From: an uncultured Eubacteriales bacterium
GTDB taxonomy: Bacteria > Bacillota > Clostridia > Christensenellales > UBA1242
Length of the DNA stretch: 36,874 nucleotides
Direction of reading: 5' to 3'
Assembly (NCBI GenBank): GCA_948514155.1
Contig: CAOQYA010000009.1
Location: 1-36,874 of the forward strand
The notes below the pieces were generated by a model. It was not told the DNA's origin and did not search any database. It saw only the letters and a list, made by a program, of their open reading frames with translations. A program made the translations under genes and the position numbers. Numbering within the stretch: the stretch's first letter is position 1; every line of letters starts with the position of its first letter. Positions 24,756 to 34,078 of the stretch are shown piece by piece.

Positions 24756-27077
24756 TTAATCGTTAAGGTTTTTGATTTCGCTGAGAAGCTTTTCAATCTT
24801 TTTGTTGATTGTTTCAATTTCGTCGGCGGAATTATCACTTGTCACCCTTTCAACTTGTGCTTTAAGAGAATTGATTTCGCTCATAAGTTCTTCCCTTCTC
24901 GTTTGCACGGCTGAAGCAGTTTCAAGGTCGTTTATCGCTTGTTTAATTTCGCCGTCAAGTTCTCTTCTAAGCCCCGAAAGCCTTTTGCTCTCTTCGTCAA
25001 TCTTTTTGTTGATGTCTGAAAGTTCCTTCTCGCTTATCTCTTTTTTAGGACGGCCTCTTCCGCGTTTCTCGCCGGGCACCGCCGGCGCAACCTTAGTTGT
25101 TCCCGCGGGTCTTCCCCTCTTTTTAGGAGCAGCCGCTTCAGGCTCGGCTTCCACCACCTTTCTTGGTCTGCCGCGAGATTTTTTCTCGGCAACAATTTCC
25201 TCAAGTTTTTTCTCTTCGCCTTTCTTAGGTCGGCCGCGGCGTTTTGCGCCGTCTGCGACAGGACTCGGCTGAATTGTTTCAGTCTCAGGCTGCAACTTCA
25301 CTTGTGGCTGCCTAACAGCGACAGGCTGAGCAAAGTCGAAATCGTCGTCAAACTCGACTTCTTCTCTTGGCTGATATTCTTCCACCTGCGCTGGCTGATT
25401 TACTCTTGCATTCTGCGAAACAGGCTGAAAATCGAAGGCTCTTTCATTGAGCGCTGGCCTATATTCTTCCATTTGCGCTCCCGCCCTAGCGGCAGGCTCT
25501 TGTTCAGGCTCTTGCTTTAAGGCCGCAACAGTTTTAACTTCTTCCGCTTTCTCCCTCACCGCTCTTGCGATATCTTCAGGAGTGAGCATCACCTCTTCTT
25601 GAGGCTCCTCAATTTTTTCCTCTACTTTTGGAGCGACATGCGCAGCGCTCTCAATTTCGATTTGCTGATAGTCAAGCCCAAGTTTTCGCTTAAGCGTCTC
25701 GTTTTCGTCGATAACGCGCTTAAGTTGTGCTTCTTTAAATGTTAAGTCTTCTTCAATCTGAGCATTTGTCTGCTTGAGGCTTGAAATGCTTGTTTTAACT
25801 TTTTTCTCAGCCTCAACAATAGCGGACTTGAAAAGTTTTGAATAGAAGGTTTCATATTCGCTCATCATCGCTTCTTCGACTTCGCTTCTTCCGCCTTCAA
25901 TTTCCTCTTGAAGGGTTTTTATAACCTCTTCATATTCGGTCTTCTCAGAAATATATCTGCGTTGTTGTTGCTCGAAATCTGCTTCTTCCTTTTCTTGCTT
26001 TGCGAGTTCTTGATTTTGCTGCTTTCTGAGGAAGTTGCTTTCAATTCTGTTTGTTGTTGCCTCTTGTTGCTGGCGAAGTCTCTCAATATTCTCCTTGGAA
26101 ACTTGCATGCGCTTTTGAAAATCTTTTTGAATGTTTTCGAAATTCTTTTTTAAACTTTCAAGAGTTGCCTCAATCTGCCCAATCTTAGCCAAAGTTTTAT
26201 CTTTCTTCGAAATGTAGGCTTCCGACTCTTTCATTGCCCTTTCAAGAATGTTTTGTCCGTCGATGCCAAGCCCTTCAAAGTCATATTTCTCATAACTTAT
26301 CGCATCTTCTCTTGCAATCTTATCGAACTCTTCTTTTTCCTTGCGGGCTCTGCTTTCAAGATATTCTCTAAGCGCAGGAATGCCCTTGTCGATTTCTTGA
26401 GCTGTGAACAGCAGCGAATAGTCAATGTAAGGCGGAAGTTCAAGACAGGCGTTATCAATAAACCTTTGGAAGAGGTGAAGATTTTGATAGAGTTCGTCGA
26501 GGTTAGCATTTTTTCTTGCTCTTAAAATTATGATTGCAACAGTGCAGAAAAGTGCAATGAAAATTGGAACGAGAAGGGAGATAACAATCATTGTGCCATT
26601 GATAATTGCATCATTCACATTGTAAAAAGATATTCCCACAACGAAGGTGATAAGTGCCCAAACGGCAGAAATCAGCGAAAGATTTTTGATGTTTGAAGAA
26701 AACAGGCTTGTTCTTAGTGGCTTTTCAATAATGTTCTCAACAGACATGTATTCCGACGGCGCTTTTTCTCTGTAGAGTATGTATTGCTGCCAGTTGATAA
26801 CAAGTCTGTTCGGCGCACGCTTGATAAGATTGCTGAACTCTTTAATGTTTTCCTTATCCAGCGTCTTGTGCTTAAACAGCCACCTGTTGATTTGGTCAAG
26901 TGAGCGGCGCATTCTGCCCTCATATGAAAAGCGGCTAAGCACGCTGAAAAGAATAATGAAAAATAATTCAAGTCCAATTCCGATAAAAAATATAAGACTA
27001 TAAGAAACGGAACTTGTCAGACTTGTGAAAAAATTTGTAAAGGCATTTTGGATGTCTGCGAATAATGAGAAATGCAT
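24756..27077 (-). CDS. Membrane-anchored coiled-coil protein with four AT-hook motifs
   Basis: I know no family for this 773-residue protein. I place the start at ATG 27075-27077, where AAGGAG lies 7 bases upstream; a longer frame adds 11 residues without a ribosome site. It has membrane helices at about residues 27-47, 132-154 and 160-186, then a long coiled coil (about 285-470) rich in Gln, Glu and Lys. A low-complexity acidic and Pro-rich linker follows. Four AT-hook cores (GRP flanked by Arg/Lys) lie at about 612-619, 633-640, 652-659 and 671-679. A second coiled coil reaches the end. AT-hooks bind the minor groove of AT-rich DNA. The plan suggests a membrane-bound chromosome tether, which is inference. 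Confidence 0.9.
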   Translation of the reverse strand: MHFSLFADIQNAFTNFFTSLTSSVSYSLIFFIGIGLELFFIILFSVLSRFSYEGRMRRSLDQINRWLFKHKTLDKENIKEFSNLIKRAPNRLVINWQQYILYREKAPSEYMSVENIIEKPLRTSLFSSNIKNLSLISAVWALITFVVGISFYNVNDAIINGTMIVISLLVPIFIALFCTVAIIILRARKNANLDELYQNLHLFQRFIDNACLELPPYIDYSLLFTAQEIDKGIPALREYLESRARKEKEEFDKIAREDAISYEKYDFEGLGIDGQNILERAMKESEAYISKKDKTLAKIGQIEATLESLKKNFENIQKDFQKRMQVSKENIERLRQQQEATTNRIESNFLRKQQNQELAKQEKEEADFEQQQRRYISEKTEYEEVIKTLQEEIEGGRSEVEEAMMSEYETFYSKLFKSAIVEAEKKVKTSISSLKQTNAQIEEDLTFKEAQLKRVIDENETLKRKLGLDYQQIEIESAAHVAPKVEEKIEEPQEEVMLTPEDIARAVREKAEEVKTVAALKQEPEQEPAARAGAQMEEYRPALNERAFDFQPVSQNARVNQPAQVEEYQPREEVEFDDDFDFAQPVAVRQPQVKLQPETETIQPSPVADGAKRRGRPKKGEEKKLEEIVAEKKSRGRPRKVVEAEPEAAAPKKRGRPAGTTKVAPAVPGEKRGRGRPKKEISEKELSDINKKIDEESKRLSGLRRELDGEIKQAINDLETASAVQTRREELMSEINSLKAQVERVTSDNSADEIETINKKIEKLLSEIKNLND

Positions 27078-27154
27078 AATAATCTCCTTTTCTCGTTTAG
27101 TATAACACAAGAGAAAATAAATTACTAATAAATTAAAATAATTTTTTTATTTTT
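27078..27154 (-). other. AT-rich gap with a possible promoter
   Basis: A TATACT with extended TGT (near 27099-27104 on the minus strand) could start transcription of the AT-hook protein gene. No hairpin terminator for addA is evident in the A and T runs at 27125-27160. Confidence 0.35.
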
Positions 27155-30100
27155 TCAATATTTAATTATTTTTTTATTTTTTAAAGAAATTAAATAAATC
27201 TCGTCAATTTTAATATTTTCGGCATTTTCAATCGCTGATTTATATAATAAAAGTTGTTTTTCATATCTATTTATCAGCGTTTTTTCGTCCCTTTCTCGCG
27301 TGTATTTATAATCGATTAAAATATTTTTATCGCCTTTTAAATAAAGGTCAACAGTGCCCTGCACTAAATATGAACTATTTTGCGAATTTACACGCATTGT
27401 AAAATCTTTTTCTTTAATTATTTGTTTATTTTCTAAAAGCGGCTTAATAAGTTTAATATTTTCAAAAATTAAAGATAAATCAATTAATTTTGCATATTTT
27501 TCTGGAAATTTTTTATTATTTAATTGATTTTTTATTTCCTCAATATTTTCGGCTTTTTCAAAGTCTATTATTTTAAGTGCTTCGTGATATGCCGTGCCCT
27601 CTTCTGCAAAAGCAGGGTCAAGAGAAATAGGCTTGTCGCCCGAGCGAGCAAGTTCTGTGACAGACGACTTTTGCTTGGATGTTGTGTCCTTTTCAAATGC
27701 ATATTTAAAATTGATATATTTTAAAATCTCCTCTTTTAAAGAGCGGCCGTTAACTTGCCACGAGCCGATTTTTTCGGACTGCGATTTAAGGGAAACAACT
27801 TCTTCAATTTCTTGCACGCAAAACTCTTTTTCCGGACGAGTGGAAAGAATAAGGTCAAGATATGACGACGACTTATCGAAATTCTCCTCGCTAAAATCTT
27901 GCACTTTTTGGCTGTCTATTGTTCCGGTGACGATAAGGTGACTTTTTGCCCGAGTCAGAGCAACATAGAGCACCATAAGTTCGCTTGCGCGCTCTCGCTC
28001 TTTAAACGCCTCTCTTGCTGCAATAAGAATTGGCGACGGAAATTTCTCCCACGCCTCTTCGTCCAGCACCATAAGGCCCAGCCCAAAATTGCGGTCAAGT
28101 TTAAAACTCGACGCGTCGCTTCTAAGCAGCGGCCTGCCCGTTCCAATCACAAACACGATTGGATATTCAAGGCCCTTGCTTGCGTGAATTGTAGAGATTG
28201 TCACAGCGCTATTTCCCGACACATTCGAAAATGAAAGCGAACTTTTTAAGTAGCAAACAAGTTCTGCGATATCTTTGTCGTTTTCAAAACTTGCAATCGA
28301 CGAAAGCACGCTCTGAGTCTCGCTTGCAGCGTTCTCGCCCACCCTTGTTTTGAGATAGACAAAATATTCTCTCTCAAGAAAAAGCCTTTCAAGCGCACGC
28401 TTCGCTCCCGAAAATAAGGCTTCATTTTTAAATGAATGTAAGGTTTTAAGCGCGCTTTTTATTTCAACATTTTCGGATGCAAATATCTTTTCATGGAAGC
28501 TCTGCTTGCCCATAGCCGCAATTTCTGCAAGTGTTTGCAGACTGATTGAACAAAGCGGCGAAGCAAGATAACTTGCAAGCGCGATATCGTCGCACTCGTC
28601 GACGCACAAAGAAAGCAAATTTAAAATTATCTGCGTGTGTGCTTTTGTTGTGAGGTCGGCGCTAAGCGTGGAGACAAAAGGAATTTCTCTTTTTAAAAGT
28701 TCATTCATAACGCTATCGCAAAGCCCGCTTTTGGAGCGCGAAAGAATGGCAATGTCGCTTGGCTGCACCCGCCTCTTCTCGCCCGTTTTAGTGTCAACAA
28801 ATTCACTTGCCAAAAACTCGTCAATCTTGGCTGCCACAATCTCGGCCTCACAGGATGCGCTCTCCTCGTTCTCTAGCGTGTCGGAGAAGATGTCGTAATC
28901 TTCGCAGATTGGAGCAATCGCTCTTTTCGCTTTTGGCGCAACAAGCACCTGCACAGCGGCCCGGTCCGCTTTGACGGCGTCGGTATCGCCTTGCAAAATT
29001 GAACTTTGCCTGTAGTCTATGCCCGAAGTCTTTTCGGTCATGATTTGAGAGAAAACATGATTGACAAACTTCAAAATTTCTTTGTCACTTCGATAGTTCT
29101 TGCTCAGTTTTTCCGCTTGCGCGTCTTCTTGCTTATCAAAATCTGAAATGTCTTTCAAGATAATTTCGCTTGTTGCGTTTCTGAAGGCATATATTCCCTG
29201 CTTAGGGTCGCCGATTGCAACAAACTTTCCTTTCTCGCTGATAAGTTTAACAATTCGCTCCTGCACAGGACTTGTGTCTTGATATTCGTCGATAAAAACA
29301 AAGTCGAAACTCTCTTGAATTTCACTGAGAATTTGTTCGTCGCCAAGAAGGCCGGCGCTTTTAAGTTCAAGGTCGTTGAAGTCGAGCGCGTTGCCATTTT
29401 CCTTCAGCGTGCTGTATGCCCGGTCGAAGAGGCGATATAGCTTAAGCGCTCCCTCGCAAATCTGCCTGTTCTTAACGCTTTGCCAAACAATGCTCTCACT
29501 TGGGCTGAGTTTTTTTGCAAGTTCAATAATATCTTTTGCGGCAATCTTGATAGAAACAACTTCCTCTTTTTTATCATATTGCGTCAGTCTCGGCTGAACA
29601 GGCAGTGAGATGCCCGCCAGAGCCAAACACATCTCTCTCAGTCCCAAATTTCTGTCGAGAGTGAAAAATCTTCTGATTGTTTGCAGATATTCCTCCGCCT
29701 TGGAGTCATCGCGCGGAAAAAGGTCGATAGCGCTGTTAAGGCTGCCGATTTTGCTTGTTAAAATCTCCTTCAAAAACTTTTCGGCTGCATTTTTTCCAGC
29801 CTCGAAGTCTTCCAATTTTTCAAGCGCCGCCCTTTTATTTGCCTGCGCACAAAGGAAATCGTCCACTGAGAAAATGATGTCTTTTAAAGTCTGCTGGCTT
29901 TGCAGATTGAAAAGAAGGGAAAGATATCTCTCCTTATTCTCCGCTTCGAATTGGCGTTTCGCTTCTTGAAGCGCCTCCTCTTTAAGCATTTCCGCCTGCT
30001 GCTCGTCCAGAATGCGGAAGCCCTCAAGATATGGAAATTGGCTCAAATTTCTGCGAATAAGTTTTTCAAGAAAAGAATGTATGGTGCAGATATCGCCGGT

Positions 30101-30370
30101 GGAAAGGTCGTCAATTTGGCTGCGAACATGCTGACTTTGGCTTTGACTGATAAGGCGAAGCATAAGCCGCTCTTTCATTTCGCTTGCGGCAGCCTTTGTG
30201 AATGTCATAACCAGCAGCCGCTTAACCGGCTGTCCTTTTTCAATAAGTTGGCAGATAAATTCAATCATGGTGGTGGTCTTGCCGCTGCCGGCCGAGGCCG
30301 AAATCACCATTTTTTTGCGATTGAAATCAAAGATGCGTCTTTGCTCGCTGGAAGGTGTAAACTTTTTCAT
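27155..30370 (-). CDS. addA: AddA, ATP-dependent helicase/nuclease subunit A
   Basis: This 1071-residue UvrD-type helicase with a C-terminal nuclease processes double-strand breaks for recombination. Helicase motifs are SASAGSGKTTT (24-34), VFIDEYQDTSP, AIGDPKQGIYAFR, LSKNYRS, TISTIHASKGLEYPIVF and VLYVALTRAK. The nuclease domain has GTAYHEAL, then GTVDLYLKGDKNILIDYKYT with the catalytic Asp and Lys, and YEKQLLLYKSAI. An AAGGAGG site precedes the ATG, which overlaps the addB stop as ATGA. The length is a little below the usual 1,200. The last 145 or so codons (27155-27590) are much more AT-rich than the rest. Confidence 0.96.
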   Translation of the reverse strand: MKKFTPSSEQRRIFDFNRKKMVISASAGSGKTTTMIEFICQLIEKGQPVKRLLVMTFTKAAASEMKERLMLRLISQSQSQHVRSQIDDLSTGDICTIHSFLEKLIRRNLSQFPYLEGFRILDEQQAEMLKEEALQEAKRQFEAENKERYLSLLFNLQSQQTLKDIIFSVDDFLCAQANKRAALEKLEDFEAGKNAAEKFLKEILTSKIGSLNSAIDLFPRDDSKAEEYLQTIRRFFTLDRNLGLREMCLALAGISLPVQPRLTQYDKKEEVVSIKIAAKDIIELAKKLSPSESIVWQSVKNRQICEGALKLYRLFDRAYSTLKENGNALDFNDLELKSAGLLGDEQILSEIQESFDFVFIDEYQDTSPVQERIVKLISEKGKFVAIGDPKQGIYAFRNATSEIILKDISDFDKQEDAQAEKLSKNYRSDKEILKFVNHVFSQIMTEKTSGIDYRQSSILQGDTDAVKADRAAVQVLVAPKAKRAIAPICEDYDIFSDTLENEESASCEAEIVAAKIDEFLASEFVDTKTGEKRRVQPSDIAILSRSKSGLCDSVMNELLKREIPFVSTLSADLTTKAHTQIILNLLSLCVDECDDIALASYLASPLCSISLQTLAEIAAMGKQSFHEKIFASENVEIKSALKTLHSFKNEALFSGAKRALERLFLEREYFVYLKTRVGENAASETQSVLSSIASFENDKDIAELVCYLKSSLSFSNVSGNSAVTISTIHASKGLEYPIVFVIGTGRPLLRSDASSFKLDRNFGLGLMVLDEEAWEKFPSPILIAAREAFKERERASELMVLYVALTRAKSHLIVTGTIDSQKVQDFSEENFDKSSSYLDLILSTRPEKEFCVQEIEEVVSLKSQSEKIGSWQVNGRSLKEEILKYINFKYAFEKDTTSKQKSSVTELARSGDKPISLDPAFAEEGTAYHEALKIIDFEKAENIEEIKNQLNNKKFPEKYAKLIDLSLIFENIKLIKPLLENKQIIKEKDFTMRVNSQNSSYLVQGTVDLYLKGDKNILIDYKYTRERDEKTLINRYEKQLLLYKSAIENAENIKIDEIYLISLKNKKIIKY

Positions 30371-33240
30371 TGACTGCCTCCTTTAAGCGCTCTCACGCCT
30401 CTTTCTTTGTCATAAAGGCACACTCCCTTGAAGGGGCAATATTCGCAAGACTTAGCGTCTGGATAAGGCTCAAATCTTCCCTCTTGCATGTGTTTAGAAG
30501 CCGCCAGCATCAGCCGCTCTGCCCTGTCTGTGAGATTATTAAACTCCTCGTCCGAGATAAATTTCGCGCTTTGCATAAACTCTTTGCCGCTCTCTGTCGT
30601 CAGTCCGATAAGAGGACTTTGACTAAACGATTTAAAACTGCATTTAGCGTCGAAATAATAGATGCCACCGCACGCAAGACCCGTCTTGCCAGCAATATAT
30701 TTTGCATAGGCAAAAAGTTGCAGTTTCTTTCCGAAACTCATGTCTCTAACAAGATTTGTGGTGATTTTGCCGGTCTTGTAATCGATAACGCGGAAAGTGC
30801 CGCCCGATTTGTCTACTCGGTCAACTCTGCCCACAAATGGCTTGCCGGAAACAGTTGTTTCCACCTTTTCCTCCAAAAGCCAAGGCTGATAGGAAGAAGA
30901 TTGTTGCTCTTTGTCAACAAGCATGCAAAGATTTTTTATCTGCTTTTTAAGTTTATATTTTTCAAAGTCGCCTTCTTCCAAAGCCGAAAAGTCGAAGAGT
31001 CTGTCAAGTGCGTTTTCAATAAATTTATCAAGTTCCTTTTCGCCCAGCGGCGCATATGCAAACTTTTTGCCATATTCTTCCATAACGCCATGAATGATAG
31101 AGCCCTTCTCCAGCGGCGAGAGAGTGTTCAATCTAACTTGTTTAAGTTTTAAAACATTTTCGCAAAGCACCTTAAAAGGGCAGTCATAGAACTTTTCAAT
31201 TTCTGTCGGCTTTAAAGTTTTGCCAATACCGAGAGCTTCTGAATTCGAAAGTCGATTGTTTCGAATGAACTTGTTTTCGTCAAACTCCAGCACTTCCCTC
31301 ATAAGCGAGCGAATTTGCGGGTCGGACGAAGAACTTAGCGCTTCCTCCGCACCCACTTTATTTCTTCCTATTGCAAGAAGCAGTTGCTGCGTCCTATCTA
31401 TCGTCTCTGGCAAAAGCGTGCGCAAAATTGCGTCCTCCTTGCCAAAGAGTTCAATTATCTGTCCCGCAACAAGACTTCGCGAAAGCGGCTTGTCGTCTTC
31501 GCCTACAAGCGGATAACAAACATACAGCCTCTTTGTCCAAGACGAGAGCAGCGAAAAGAGTTTAAATCTCGCGCGGCGATTTATCATTTTCACGCTCGGC
31601 TCCACCTTTTTGTTAAAAGCCGCTCTTTCAAGGTCGTCGTCCGAAAAAATCGAGTTATCCGCAATCGTTTTTGGCAACGCGCCCGCGCTTGCACCTATCA
31701 CAAAAAGCGTTCGCATCTTGCCAAAAAAACTGTCGGTCGCGTGGCCGATATAAACTTGGTCATAGTAACTTGGAATGGCAGAAAGCGGCTGCGCCTCCAG
31801 GCCAATCTGCACAGCCGAAAGAAATTCACTAAAACTTGCCGGAGAGACAACTTTCTCACAAGCCAAAAGTATCTCCCTTAAAATTCCCGGCACCTGCCTT
31901 TCAATTGCCAGCGTCTTTTCGTCGAGGGCCAAACTCTCCACAATCTCAAAACGGCTTTCTAAAAATGTGATAATCTTGTTCGCGCCTTCCAGCGCATTAT
32001 CATTCACGCCTTCAACAAGTTCTCTAATTTCAGGCATCTGTTTAAGCGAATAAAAAGCCTTCGCTCCGCCCGAAAAATGTGTGTTTAAAAAGGAAATGTC
32101 CTCTTTTTGCAACCCAAACAGCGGGCTTGTGGCAAGAAACAATAAATCATTCTTGCGAAAGTTCTTGTAAGCAAGCGTTAAAATTTTCAAAAACACAAGC
32201 GCCAAATAACTTTTCGCCGCATTTTCGCTCTCGTCTGTGTAATATGGAATGCCGTTTTTTTCAAAGGCAAATTTAAGGTCTTCGCTGTAACTTTTAAGGT
32301 CGCTTGCCGCAACTGCGAAATCACGATATCGCGCCCCGTTATACACCTCATATGCAATCATTTTGGCAACAAACTCGCACTCGTCGCGTTTTGTTTTGCC
32401 TTCAAAAATGCGCACACTGCTACCCTCTTGTGGCTGAAGCTCGCTTCCAAAAAGCCCTCGAGCAATCGCAAGCGCGCCACCTTGCAAGCGGCTCGGCGGC
32501 GAAAAAACTTCCACTTCAAGTTTTTCATTTGCAGCAAGTTTTTTTATTTTGTTAAATATGTCGTCTTCATATATGTAGGCGTTCAGTTCGCAAATTGGCA
32601 GCGGCAGCGAAACAACAACACCCTTGCAATTTTTTGCGAGCGTGATAAGAAGAGAATAGTGTTTTGCGGTGAAACTTTCAAAGCCGGTGAAATAGAAGGT
32701 GCTGTTTTTAAAAATGCCTTCGCCCTCCACCACCTCGGCAAACTTGTCGATAAGTTCAGACGGGTCGGCACGGTCGGCGGTCAGCCTCTCAAATTCCTCG
32801 AAGATAAGGCGCATGTCGTCCACTTTGTTTTTAAGTGATAGGCCTCCGCCTCTCGATACAATCTCATGCGGCATAAGGCCGGAGGACTTAAACTGCGAAA
32901 TCAGTTTATACACCTCTTTGCAGAAGCTCATGTTTGTTGATTTAAAATATTTAAGCCTGCCCTTGCAGTTTTCTATCGCCCTCTTAACAAAAAGCACGCT
33001 TTCGATTTCGGTCAAAGAGTTAAGTTCGACGCCAACATATTTAAGCGCCAAGTTTGACAAGCCCACAACATTGATGTTAAATGTGGAAGAAATTTGCAGG
33101 CCGTCAAAAAGCATCTCCTCAATTTGAAGAGTAGTTCGGTCGGGCACAACAATGAAACTTTCTTCGTGATTAGAGACGCAAGAGATAAGGTTTTCAATCG
33201 CCTCAATCTGATTTGCTCCCGTCACAATCTTGATGTTCAC
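30367..33240 (-). CDS. addB: AddB/RexB, ATP-dependent nuclease subunit B
   Basis: This 957-residue partner of AddA carries the second nuclease. It has the split cysteine set for a 4Fe-4S cluster: CPFKVLC near residue 690 and CEYCPFKGVC near the C-terminus (about 935-945). The nuclease motif is GRVDRVDKSGGTFRVIDYKTGK. The N-terminus reads MNIKIVTGANQIEAIENLI and lacks the Walker A loop (GxxGxGKT) found in Bacillus AddB, so it resembles streptococcal RexB in that respect. The start is GTG 33238-33240; TAAAAT with extended TGC ends 6 bases before it and there is no ribosome site. Confidence 0.93.
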   Translation of the reverse strand: MNIKIVTGANQIEAIENLISCVSNHEESFIVVPDRTTLQIEEMLFDGLQISSTFNINVVGLSNLALKYVGVELNSLTEIESVLFVKRAIENCKGRLKYFKSTNMSFCKEVYKLISQFKSSGLMPHEIVSRGGGLSLKNKVDDMRLIFEEFERLTADRADPSELIDKFAEVVEGEGIFKNSTFYFTGFESFTAKHYSLLITLAKNCKGVVVSLPLPICELNAYIYEDDIFNKIKKLAANEKLEVEVFSPPSRLQGGALAIARGLFGSELQPQEGSSVRIFEGKTKRDECEFVAKMIAYEVYNGARYRDFAVAASDLKSYSEDLKFAFEKNGIPYYTDESENAAKSYLALVFLKILTLAYKNFRKNDLLFLATSPLFGLQKEDISFLNTHFSGGAKAFYSLKQMPEIRELVEGVNDNALEGANKIITFLESRFEIVESLALDEKTLAIERQVPGILREILLACEKVVSPASFSEFLSAVQIGLEAQPLSAIPSYYDQVYIGHATDSFFGKMRTLFVIGASAGALPKTIADNSIFSDDDLERAAFNKKVEPSVKMINRRARFKLFSLLSSWTKRLYVCYPLVGEDDKPLSRSLVAGQIIELFGKEDAILRTLLPETIDRTQQLLLAIGRNKVGAEEALSSSSDPQIRSLMREVLEFDENKFIRNNRLSNSEALGIGKTLKPTEIEKFYDCPFKVLCENVLKLKQVRLNTLSPLEKGSIIHGVMEEYGKKFAYAPLGEKELDKFIENALDRLFDFSALEEGDFEKYKLKKQIKNLCMLVDKEQQSSSYQPWLLEEKVETTVSGKPFVGRVDRVDKSGGTFRVIDYKTGKITTNLVRDMSFGKKLQLFAYAKYIAGKTGLACGGIYYFDAKCSFKSFSQSPLIGLTTESGKEFMQSAKFISDEEFNNLTDRAERLMLAASKHMQEGRFEPYPDAKSCEYCPFKGVCLYDKERGVRALKGGSQ

Positions 33241-33246
33241 AACTAA

Positions 33247-33252
33247 ATTTTA
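33247..33252 (-). promoter_or_regulatory. Extended -10 of addB (leaderless arrangement)
   Basis: TGCTAAAAT on the minus strand, followed by TTAGTT and the GTG start. The TTTAGTTGTG context is the same as at holB. The -35 is poor. Confidence 0.55.
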
Positions 33253-33270
33253 GCACAAAAAAAGATAAAA

Positions 33271-33291
33271 GAAAAGGCTTTTATGCCTCTC
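33271..33291 (-). terminator. Weak terminator after the Myb/SANT-like gene
   Basis: AGGC and GCCT arms around ATAAAA are followed on the minus strand by TTTCTTTT. The stem is short and overlaps the stop codon, so termination may be partial. Confidence 0.45.
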
Positions 33292-34000
33292 TTTCTTTTT
33301 CGCTTATCGCTCTCGCCTTAAAGCACGTTGCCATCAATAGTTTTTTCTTTAAAAGCGCGTTTTCTTTTTTGAGTGAACTATAGTCGTCTCTTAAAAACTT
33401 CAACTCTCTTTCCTTTTGTCCCATTTCTGCAAGCAGTTTTCTGATTGCGCTCGCGCTCTCAAGTTTTTCATTTTCCACTTGCGCTCGCGCCGAGTCAAGC
33501 GCGTTTTTCTTGATAAGTTTAACAAGGCCCAAAAAAATGCTGTTGATGTCGCCGTCGGTGATTTTGTTTGTTGTTTTAGCCTTAAACTTTAAAACATTGC
33601 TCTTTTTCTCACTTTCGCTTGCGCGGAACTTGTTTTGCAGCCTGAGCATCTCCTTCACATCCCCGCCGCTTAACATCAAGCAGGCTTTGCGCACTGAATA
33701 ACCTTCTTCAAGTTTTTGCTTGATTTTATCTATCATTCTGTTTTTCTCCTCCTCTGTAAAGAATGCGAACTGACTTTTCTGATGCTCTTTTAAATCGATT
33801 TTAAGCCTGCTAAGCCTTTGTTTATCCTCTTCCAAGCGGTCAATTTCATGATAATAATAATTTCTGACGCTGTTAGGCTTGCGTCCGAACTTCTGCGCGT
33901 GGGATGTGAATGCGTCGCGAATAGCCTTGCCCGCGCTCTTACACTCTTCAACTTCCAAAAACAAACTTTTAACTTCTGCGTCCTGCCAAATGCCTTTCAT
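33281..34000 (-). CDS. Myb/SANT-like DNA-binding protein with C-terminal coiled coil
   Basis: This 239-residue protein has an N-terminal SANT-like helix set (GIWQDAEVKSLF ... GKAIRDAFTSHAQKFGRKPNSVRNYYY, residues about 3-52), reminiscent of the sporulation regulator RsfA. A second helical domain follows (FFTEEEKNRMIDKIKQKLEEGYSVRKACLML, about 82-112), then a linker and a Leu/Lys/Glu coiled coil to residue 230. It may be a sporulation-stage regulator, but that is inference. I place the start at ATG 33998-34000 because GGAGG lies 4 bases upstream; a longer frame from 34078 has no site. It is divergent from the next gene. Confidence 0.8.
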   Translation of the reverse strand: MKGIWQDAEVKSLFLEVEECKSAGKAIRDAFTSHAQKFGRKPNSVRNYYYHEIDRLEEDKQRLSRLKIDLKEHQKSQFAFFTEEEKNRMIDKIKQKLEEGYSVRKACLMLSGGDVKEMLRLQNKFRASESEKKSNVLKFKAKTTNKITDGDINSIFLGLVKLIKKNALDSARAQVENEKLESASAIRKLLAEMGQKERELKFLRDDYSSLKKENALLKKKLLMATCFKARAISEKEREA

Positions 34001-34078
34001 ATTTCCTCCGATAGAAGGGTTTTTGCCAAGAAAATGACAATTTATACTTAAAAAACATTTTGGCGCATATATTATCAC

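Noticed and set aside
34001..34078. Longer Myb/SANT-like protein starting at 34078
   Set aside because: GGAGG lies exactly before ATG 34000 and the conserved domain begins there; the extension has no ribosome site.
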